In this document: piece by piece, positions 1 to 4,237 of the stretch
Layout of the letters: each line of letters opens with the position of its first letter
How positions within the stretch are numbered: the stretch's first letter is position 1
Assembly: GCA_003152955.1 (NCBI GenBank)
Contig: PMBQ01000234.1
Coordinates: 620-5,816 of the forward strand
Direction of reading: 5' to 3'
From: Candidatus Bathyarchaeota archaeon
GTDB lineage: Archaea > Thermoproteota > Bathyarchaeia > 40CM-2-53-6 > FEN-987
DNA: 5,197 nt
The notes under the pieces: model-generated
Databases searched by the model: none
Told to the model about the DNA's origin: nothing
Seen by the model: only the letters and a program-made list of their open reading frames with translations
Translations under genes and position numbers: made by a program

Positions 1-329
1 TCTTTGAGCTTCTGACTCAACTCTTTCTTACAGAAGTAGCAACGGTTCGAGGGATTCGTTGCGTAATTTGGGTCTTCAAGTTCCTCCGTTCTGACAATAA
101 TCTGCCTTATCCCAATCTGTCTTGCGAGTTGCTTGGTTTCCTCCAATTCAGAAGATGCCAGGCTGGGAGAATCGGCAGTCACAGCTACCGCCTCTTCGCC
201 TACGGCGAGCTTTGCAAGGTGCGCAACGAGCGTACTGTCGACTCCACCAGAGAACGCCACGATGACCCGCCGAAAGCTCTGAATCTCGTTGAGTATGAGT
301 TCTGTTTTCCTCTGCAAATCACTCGACAT
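1..329 (-). CDS. larE: LarE, ATP-dependent sacrificial sulfur transferase of NPN cofactor synthesis (N-terminal part, cut by window edge)
   Basis: LarE adenylates the carboxylates of pyridinium-3,5-biscarboxylate mononucleotide and replaces them with thiocarboxylates, giving the ligand that LarC loads with nickel. My translation of the minus strand shows 109 residues: the PP-loop ATP site SGGVDST at residues 27-33 after the strand RRVIVAF, then TADSPSL (51-57) and NPSNRCYFCKKEL (92-104), the Cys-x-x-Cys-Lys stretch typical of LarE and related PP-loop enzymes. The C-terminal half, including the position of the sulfur-donating cysteine, lies outside the window, so the sacrificial-sulfur type versus the iron-sulfur type cannot be told. 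I chose the ATG at 329. An in-frame ATG at 386 would add 19 residues (MLASKSGKASTGVSHVLPA) not expected in the family and would overlap the TATA-like element and the annotated larB start. It is divergent from larB, which acts in the same pathway. Confidence 0.93.
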   Translation of the reverse strand, partial: MSSDLQRKTELILNEIQSFRRVIVAFSGGVDSTLVAHLAKLAVGEEAVAVTADSPSLASSELEETKQLARQIGIRQIIVRTEELEDPNYATNPSNRCYFCKKELSQKLK

Positions 330-376
330 CGCAGGTAGAACGTGACTGACCCCCGTCGAAGCTTTGCCAGACTTTG

Positions 377-1237
377 ATGCTAACATTTTATGGAACATCC
401 CATCGCTCAGTGTACTTAGGCATTTCGAGGCGGCGAAAATTTCTGCGCGAAATATTGGAAAAGCTCGCTAGCGGCGAAATCACTGTCGAAGAGGCCGAAA
501 AAGCGCTACGGATCAACGTAGTTGAACAGGTTGCGAATGTCGCAAAACTCGACATCTCAAGAGAAGTCCGACACGGCGTACCCGAAATTGTGTTGGCCGA
601 AGGAAAATCAAATGACGACCTCGTCAGCATATGCGCCAAAATGATTGAAAGAACTGGACGTGTTATTGTTAGTCGACTAGATGATTCCCAGTTCTCAAGT
701 TTAGATGTGAAATTCAGAGACGGTTATGAACGCACGCGGTTCCAACATGCCAGATCAACCGTAATCAGAACGAAGGGCCATCACAAATCGAAAACGGGCG
801 GCAAAGTTGGAATCGTCACCGCAGGGACGGTTGACCTCGCTGTGGCAGAGGAGGCGATGATGGTTGCAGAAGAGATGGGTTGCGACACGTTCATGGAAGC
901 TGACGCGGGTGTCGCTGGAATTCACAGGATCGTGGAGCCGTTGCGACGTATGATTGAGAACGAGGTTGACTGCCTGATTGTAGTGGCAGGTCGCGAAGGC
1001 GCGTTACCAACCGTTGTTGCAGGCCTCGTGGACATACCGCTGGTAGGGGTGCCTTCATCATCAGGATATGGTTATGGAGGCCATGGAGAGGCCGCACTTA
1101 TGGCAATGCTGCAAGCCTGTTCTCTCGGTCTGGCGGTGGTGAACATTGATTCCGGAATCGCGGCCGGCGTCGTTGCGGCGCAAATCGCGAACAGGGTTGC
1201 TAGAGCAAGACAGCTGGCGGGTGGACCGTCTACGTAA
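377..1237 (+). CDS. larB: LarB, pyridinium-3,5-biscarboxylic acid mononucleotide synthase (NPN cofactor synthesis)
   Basis: LarB carboxylates and hydrolyses nicotinic acid adenine dinucleotide, the first step to the nickel-pincer cofactor. The 286-residue protein has the family's short helical N-terminus (FLREILEKLASGEITVEEAE, about residues 22-41). The C-terminal half is PurE-like: GKVGIVTAGT from about 142, DAGVAGIHR at 176-184, EGALPTVVAGLVD at 207-219, PSSSGYGYGG at 226-235 and AVVNIDSGIAAG at 253-264. Cys248 in LQACSLG aligns, by my reading, with the catalytic cysteine of characterised LarB. PurE has none of the LarB-specific N-terminal region, so the LarB call is firm. The start is uncertain: TTG 374 and ATG 377 give about 20 residues more than usual, whereas GTG 410 (residue 12) gives a more typical N-terminus and sits at a suitable distance from the TATA-like box at 386. 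It is divergent from larE; its stop overlaps the 3' end of mdh by 8 bp. Confidence 0.93.
   Translation: MLTFYGTSHRSVYLGISRRRKFLREILEKLASGEITVEEAEKALRINVVEQVANVAKLDISREVRHGVPEIVLAEGKSNDDLVSICAKMIERTGRVIVSRLDDSQFSSLDVKFRDGYERTRFQHARSTVIRTKGHHKSKTGGKVGIVTAGTVDLAVAEEAMMVAEEMGCDTFMEADAGVAGIHRIVEPLRRMIENEVDCLIVVAGREGALPTVVAGLVDIPLVGVPSSSGYGYGGHGEAALMAMLQACSLGLAVVNIDSGIAAGVVAAQIANRVARARQLAGGPST
386..393. promoter_or_regulatory. TATA-like element between larE and larB
   Basis: TTTTATGG on the plus strand (CCATAAAA on the minus strand) is the only clear A/T-rich core element between the two divergent lar genes. Read on the minus strand it would place a start site near 362, giving a leader of about 30 nt to the larE ATG at 329. 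Read on the plus strand it would place a start site near 410-418, which fits a (near-)leaderless GTG start at 410 for larB but not the ATG at 377. The same octamer occurs at 2328-2335 ahead of the zinc-ribbon gene. Its use is inferred. Confidence 0.4.
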
Positions 1238-2192
1238 CATTAACAGTCGTGAGATGGCTGACCGCAGTTCTCACGACTTCAACAGACTTCAGAAATGCAG
1301 TTCTCTCATCATCGTCAAGTTTCAGTTCTATCACTCGTTCCACGCCTCGCGCTCCTAACACTGCGGGGACGTCTACGTAGATATCTTTGAGACCATATTC
1401 GCCGTTCAAATGCGCAGTCAAGCATAACACCATTTTCTTGTCTTTCATCACGCTCTCTACCATCCGTGTAATACCGTGTGCGGGGGCGTAGATCGTCGCC
1501 CCTTTGAGAGCAATGACTTCTGCAGCAATTTTCCGAGTGCGATCTATTGCTTCCGCCACTTGAGCCGGTGACATGAGTTCAGTTATTGGCACACCATTGA
1601 CAGTAGAGTATCTCGGTAGTGGGACCATGGAATCACCATGTTCACCGATAACCATAGCCTGGATGGAACTTGTTGAAACCCCGAGAGCTTTAGAAATGAA
1701 ATATCTGAAACGCATTGTGTCCAGCATTCCGCTCTGGCCGAAGACACGTGAAGGTTCAAAACCCGTGACCTTCCAAGCCAGAAAAGTCATTATGTCCAGC
1801 GGATTAGTTACCATCAAGACAAGGGATTTGGGAGCATATTGGACAATCTTCTCGCAGATTCCGTGAATGATATCTTCGTTCTTCGCCTGCAGATCCAGTC
1901 TAGTCATGCCTGGCTTTCTTCCGAGCCCTCCGATCACGACAATAAGATCAGAACCTGCAATGTCTTTGTAATCGTTCGATCCCACTATGTCGACGTCGGC
2001 ACCTTGTTCCGCGGCCATTTGGCCAAGGTCGAGAGCCTCGCCTTGAGGCAGGCCTTGAATAACATCGATTAATCGTAGATCACCCAATTCTCTGCTTGCA
2101 ACCTGAAGAGCCACAGCACTTCCAAGTTTTCCTGTTCCTATGACCGAGATCAGTTTGCGTGCAGTCAAGAAGTGCACCGACGCAAGTATCAT
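1230..2192 (-). CDS. mdh: Malate dehydrogenase (LDH/MDH superfamily, NAD-type)
   Basis: This cytoplasmic enzyme interconverts malate and oxaloacetate. The 320-residue protein is full length for the family. Visible landmarks are the dinucleotide motif GTGKLG (19-24); Asp43 at the end of the second strand (LRLID), which favours NAD over NADP; the mobile loop GGLGRKPGMTRLDL (88-101); Asn130 (VTNPLD); the Asp158/Arg161 pair (GMLDTMRF); and the catalytic His185 (IGEHGDSMVPL). Arg92 occupies the specificity position where lactate dehydrogenases have Gln, so malate is the expected substrate. The loop otherwise resembles LDH (TRLDL rather than SRDDL), so activity on other 2-oxoacids is possible. The first 12 residues (MILASVHFLTAR) are an unusual extension; GTG at 2177 or TTG at 2168 would shorten it. 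ATG 2192 is kept because it lies about 20 bp from a TATA-like box, fitting a leaderless message. It converges on larB with overlapping ends. Confidence 0.93.
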   Translation of the reverse strand: MILASVHFLTARKLISVIGTGKLGSAVALQVASRELGDLRLIDVIQGLPQGEALDLGQMAAEQGADVDIVGSNDYKDIAGSDLIVVIGGLGRKPGMTRLDLQAKNEDIIHGICEKIVQYAPKSLVLMVTNPLDIMTFLAWKVTGFEPSRVFGQSGMLDTMRFRYFISKALGVSTSSIQAMVIGEHGDSMVPLPRYSTVNGVPITELMSPAQVAEAIDRTRKIAAEVIALKGATIYAPAHGITRMVESVMKDKKMVLCLTAHLNGEYGLKDIYVDVPAVLGARGVERVIELKLDDDERTAFLKSVEVVRTAVSHLTTVNVT

Positions 2193-2209
2193 CTTCTGCT
2201 TACATATGC

Positions 2210-2218
2210 GTTTTATTG
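2210..2218 (-). promoter_or_regulatory. TATA-like box for mdh
   Basis: The minus strand reads CAATAAAACG here, about 20 bp ahead of the mdh ATG at 2192. That spacing is what an archaeal TATA box has to a transcription start at or near the start codon, which suggests a leaderless mdh message. There is no purine-rich ribosome binding site ahead of the ATG beyond a short AGCAGAAG. Confidence 0.4.
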
Positions 2219-2242
2219 TTTCTGAAGAAATCCGTGTAAGAT

Positions 2243-2299
2243 CCGAGAGAATGATTCATACTGAACCGTCAATTCTCGGCCGTTTCGCCAAGAATCATT
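2243..2299. repeat. Two interleaved inverted repeats in the mdh/zinc-ribbon divergent promoter region
   Basis: CCGAGA (2243-2248) is matched in reverse complement by TCTCGG (2274-2279), and AATGATTC (2250-2257) by GAATCATT (2292-2299). The arms alternate A-B-A'-B'. All four lie upstream of both TATA-like boxes, the mdh one at 2210-2218 and the zinc-ribbon one at 2328-2335. Matches are perfect over 6 and 8 bp. They could be regulator binding sites or chance; the rest of the 194-bp intergenic region shows nothing else I can name. Confidence 0.4.
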
Positions 2300-2327
2300 G
2301 TGAATCACCCGGCACGTTACCAAAGCC

Positions 2328-2335
2328 TTTTATGG
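2328..2335 (+). promoter_or_regulatory. TATA-like box for the zinc-ribbon gene
   Basis: TTTTATGG, identical to the element between larE and larB, lies 51 bp before the TTG start at 2387. A start site about 25 bp downstream (near 2355) would give a leader of about 30 nt that contains the GGGAGGG ribosome binding site. Confidence 0.45.
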
Positions 2336-2371
2336 CTTCGCTACGCGCTACAAACAACTTGTCGCACAAAA

Positions 2372-2378
2372 GGGAGGG
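2372..2378 (+). promoter_or_regulatory. Ribosome binding site GGGAGGG deciding the TTG start
   Basis: GGGAGGG is a strong Shine-Dalgarno-like stretch, 8 nt from the TTG at 2387 but 17 nt from the in-frame ATG at 2396. The spacing favours the TTG, as does the resulting MAE- N-terminus, which is like that of relatives I recall. Confidence 0.6.
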
Positions 2379-2386
2379 AATATTGA

Positions 2387-2533
2387 TTGGCTGAAATGTT
2401 TTGCGTGAAATGCAAACGGAAGCAGACCGTTCCGGACGATAAGACTACCATGGAGAAAACGGTGAAGGGACGCAACATGATGCGGGGAACCTGCCCTGTT
2501 TGTGGCACCAAGATGACGAAGTTCACGAAGTAG
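2387..2533 (+). CDS. Small zinc-ribbon protein, DUF5679-like (48 residues)
   Basis: The protein begins MAEMFCVKCKRKQTV and ends RGTCPVCGTKMTKFTK. Two CxxC knuckles, Cys6/Cys9 and Cys36/Cys39, are 26 residues apart and should bind one zinc. The middle is basic and lysine-rich (about 11 Lys and 3 Arg in all). Length, the CVKC/CPVCG spacing and the basic tail match the DUF5679 family of small archaeal proteins, whose function is unknown; nucleic acid binding is plausible but not shown. I place the start at TTG 2387, 8 nt after GGGAGGG, rather than ATG 2396. It has its own TATA-like box, is divergent from mdh, and is followed by a T-tract terminator, so it is probably transcribed alone. Confidence 0.75.
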   Translation: MAEMFCVKCKRKQTVPDDKTTMEKTVKGRNMMRGTCPVCGTKMTKFTK

Positions 2534-2565
2534 GTTGACGCACGATAACCCTTCGGAACGTCCCG

Positions 2566-2590
2566 TTTTAATTTCTTTTTTTTCTTCCTT
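2566..2590 (+). terminator. Archaeal oligo-T terminator after the zinc-ribbon gene
   Basis: The stretch begins TTTT (2566-2569) and contains an uninterrupted run of eight T (2576-2583) followed by further T-rich sequence, 43 bp past the stop codon. Archaeal RNA polymerase terminates at such tracts without a stem-loop. It separates the zinc-ribbon gene from the ParB/SerK-like gene. Confidence 0.7.
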
Positions 2591-2625
2591 GTTACTTCTG
2601 TCGTTCTCAAACTAAGCATTTGTAA

Positions 2626-2643
2626 GTGACCCTTAGGGGTTAC
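2626..2643 (+). repeat. Short hairpin overlapping a candidate GTG start
   Basis: GTGACCC (2626-2632) can pair with GGGTTAC (2637-2643) across the loop TTAG, with seven pairs including one G-U; flanking TGTAA and TACA extend the symmetry loosely. The GTG that would be the longest start of the next gene is the first codon of the 5' arm. If transcribed it would lie in the leader of the ATG 2680 start. Confidence 0.35.
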
Positions 2644-2679
2644 AGGAATTCAATTTCGATATTGTTCGGGGCAACACGT

Positions 2680-3525
2680 ATGGAGATCAGTTCCTCGAAT
2701 CTCACCTTCCACATTTCTCTTGTCGACATAAATGCCCTGAAACCTCATGAAGAAGTAATCAATCACATTGTGAAATCGCTGTCCGACGCGGTGAAAGCTC
2801 AAGGCATAGTTCGCGATCCACTGATCGTCGACCAAGACACGTATGTAATACTTGATGGCATGCACCGATATAGTTCGCTGAAACTCCTCGAATGCCGTTT
2901 CGCACCCTGTTGCCTTGTGGACTATAGCAATCCAATGATCAAAGTCGGCTCTTGGTTCAGGCTATTCACTGTTAACGAAGCTGAAGAGCTCGCGAGGAAA
3001 GTGATGCCAGATAGCGAACCAAGTTACGCTAAACTTGAAAGAGATATCGAGCAATTGGATCCCGACTATCATACGATTATCTTGACAAAGAACGGATCGC
3101 GCTACTCTCTCAAGCAGACCAGAAACCCAACTGAGTTCACAAAAACTGCAATCACGTTGGAACAGGCAATCGTCGCGTTAGGATATCACGTTGACTATCA
3201 GACCGAGGAGGTTGCTCTTCAGAGCCTCAGATCTGGAATAGTGGACTTGGTAATTAGAGTTCCAATATTTACCAAGCAACAGATCACGGATTTCGGCGTC
3301 CACGGATCGCTCCTTCCGCATAAGGTGACTCGGCACATAATGCCATCGCGCCCCTTGAGGGTCGACATCCCCTTAGACATGCTGACAAAACAAGGCAAAA
3401 CTAAACAAGAAGCGAACCGAGAACTTCATGAACTATTATCAGCTAGACGCGTCCAAGAAAAACCGCCAGGCTCTGTCGTGGACGGAAGACGCTATGAGGA
3501 AGAAACCCTGATATTCACAGCCTGA
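2680..3525 (+). CDS. ParB/Srx-fold protein, SerK/SbnI-like free serine kinase homologue
   Basis: Free serine kinases of this fold (archaeal SerK, staphylococcal SbnI) phosphorylate L-serine to O-phosphoserine for cysteine or siderophore synthesis. The 281-residue protein has an N-terminal ParB-like domain: LKPHEE at 20-25, with the glutamate position known to be essential in this group, then GIVRDPLIVD (42-51) and VILDGMHRY (56-64). The DGxHR box replaces the GERR box of CTP-binding partition ParBs, which argues against a chromosome-segregation role. The C-terminal part contains HKVTRHIMPSRPLRVDIPL, which I recall as conserved in archaeal members. Length is somewhat above the roughly 240-255 residues of SerK and SbnI. 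I chose ATG 2680; GTG 2626 would add 18 residues (MTLRGYRNSISILFGATR) that resemble nothing conserved and starts inside a hairpin. No strong promoter is visible. L38e follows 51 bp downstream. The fold is sure; the kinase reaction is inferred. Confidence 0.7.
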   Translation: MEISSSNLTFHISLVDINALKPHEEVINHIVKSLSDAVKAQGIVRDPLIVDQDTYVILDGMHRYSSLKLLECRFAPCCLVDYSNPMIKVGSWFRLFTVNEAEELARKVMPDSEPSYAKLERDIEQLDPDYHTIILTKNGSRYSLKQTRNPTEFTKTAITLEQAIVALGYHVDYQTEEVALQSLRSGIVDLVIRVPIFTKQQITDFGVHGSLLPHKVTRHIMPSRPLRVDIPLDMLTKQGKTKQEANRELHELLSARRVQEKPPGSVVDGRRYEEETLIFTA

Positions 3526-3530
3526 CCAGA

Positions 3531-3538
3531 TTTATATT
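3531..3538 (+). promoter_or_regulatory. TATA box for ribosomal protein L38e
   Basis: TTTATATT is the best match in the window to the archaeal TATA consensus. It lies 38 bp before the L38e ATG, giving an expected start site near 3558-3562 and a leader of about 15-20 nt. It begins only 5 bp after the stop of the upstream gene, so L38e can be transcribed independently of it. Confidence 0.65.
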
Positions 3539-3576
3539 ACCGGATTATTCTCTAGCCGCCAAGAGCCGGGTACAAG

Positions 3577-3771
3577 ATGCCCTCAGAAATAGCAGACTCA
3601 GAGGAATTCGTCCGAATATCCGAGCGCGCAAGCGAATGCCGCGTGAAGAGACTAAAGGATGTTGTGAAGCTTAAGTTGCGTACTCGGAGCAGACTCTACA
3701 CGATTCGATTGGAACCAGACAAAGCCACGGAAATACTCAAACAAGTAAAGTGCGAAGTTATCGAAGCCTGA
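3577..3771 (+). CDS. rpl38e: Large-subunit ribosomal protein L38e (eL38)
   Basis: eL38 is a small protein of the 60S/50S subunit found in eukaryotes and in part of the archaea. The 64-residue protein aligns by eye along its whole length with eukaryotic L38 (about 70 residues). MPSEIADSEEFV corresponds to MPRKIEEIKDFL; the basic VKRLKDVVKLKLRTRSRLYT (residues 23-42) corresponds to the [22 protein letters not shown] region; and DKATEILKQ matches DKEKAEKLKQ. It is a little shorter at the C-terminus than eukaryotic forms. ATG 3577 gives the family's MP- N-terminus and no upstream alternative is needed. It has its own TATA box and converges on the DUF6659-like gene. The surrounding genes are not ribosomal, as is common for the small archaeal r-protein genes outside the main clusters. 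Confidence 0.85.
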   Translation: MPSEIADSEEFVRISERASECRVKRLKDVVKLKLRTRSRLYTIRLEPDKATEILKQVKCEVIEA

Positions 3772-3780
3772 CTCAGTGAA

Positions 3781-3794
3781 GCTTTTTCAAAACC
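3781..3794. terminator. Probable two-way terminator between L38e and the DUF6659-like gene
   Basis: The 59-bp spacer between the two convergent stops holds TTTTT (3783-3787) for the plus strand and, on the other strand, a run of four T (opposite AAAA at 3789-3792). Both are short, so termination may be partial. Confidence 0.4.
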
Positions 3795-3830
3795 GAATGG
3801 AGCCTAACGCTAGAGAATTGCTCTGTAAGT

Positions 3831-4172
3831 CTAATCCTTGGTCACAAGCTTGCAGAGTCTAGCGACTTTGTTGAGCACGAATTTCCTGTCGGCCGTTATT
3901 AGTATGAGTGTCTTTCCTGAGCGGAAGATCATCGCGGTGATTTTCTCGTGGACTAGAATAGAGTATTGGGGTTTTCCGAAGAAATCGGCCAGGTCCTCCG
4001 CCTTCTCGAAAGCCACCAATTTCGCTATGAGTTGCGGTGTCTTCTCGAGGGGCTCGATAGGTTCAACGCCTTCTCTCATGCCGCCTTCCAATATTCGGCC
4101 GTTACCGTCAACCAAGGCAGCGAAGCGAATTCGTTTATCAAACTTCATTATTCGATTGTAGAGCTGTGCCAA
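3831..4172 (-). CDS. DUF6659-like small protein (roadblock/profilin-like), function unknown
   Basis: The 113-residue protein begins MAQLYNRIMKFDKRIRFAAL. It has the pattern of a family I know as DUF6659 from Thaumarchaeota: an N-terminal helix, a strand pair RFAALVDGNGRILEGG (about 16-31) followed by MREGVEP, a helical middle (KTPQLIAKLVAFEKAEDLAD), then the strands YSILVHEKITAMIFRSG and KTLILITADRK and a final helix. This alternation resembles the roadblock/profilin-like fold, used elsewhere as a scaffold or sensor. No catalytic residues, signal peptide or membrane segment are seen. The start is a TTG at 4172 with GGTAGGA directly before it; the frame is closed upstream by a stop at 4188-4190. 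ATG 4148 would lose the first 8 residues, part of the first helix. It lies 65 bp after the AMP phosphorylase stop on the same strand, so co-transcription is possible; no clear promoter is seen. Family call moderate, function unknown. Confidence 0.6.
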   Translation of the reverse strand: MAQLYNRIMKFDKRIRFAALVDGNGRILEGGMREGVEPIEPLEKTPQLIAKLVAFEKAEDLADFFGKPQYSILVHEKITAMIFRSGKTLILITADRKFVLNKVARLCKLVTKD

Positions 4173-4237
4173 TCCTACCAGCGGATCTCAATTGTCACGA
4201 ATACACACAAAGACTTTCCGATGTTCACGACGGCAGG

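Noticed and set aside
40..56. GGTTCGA resembling a tRNA T-loop
   Set aside because: It falls in the LarE coding sequence, and no cloverleaf stems can be formed around it.
129..338. Plus-strand open frame of 69 codons
   Set aside because: It lies opposite the LarE PP-loop region, which is clearly coding on the minus strand; its translation shows no recognisable motif.
1573..2072. Two plus-strand open frames inside the malate dehydrogenase gene
   Set aside because: They are antisense to conserved catalytic motifs of the dehydrogenase and have no promoter or ribosome binding site.
2341..2619. Minus-strand frame of 92 codons with a lysine run
   Set aside because: It runs opposite the zinc-ribbon gene, and the lysines come from the T-tract terminator.
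2626..2679. Upstream GTG start for the ParB/SerK-like gene
   Set aside because: The added 18 residues do not resemble the family N-terminus, the codon lies in a hairpin, and no ribosome binding site precedes it.
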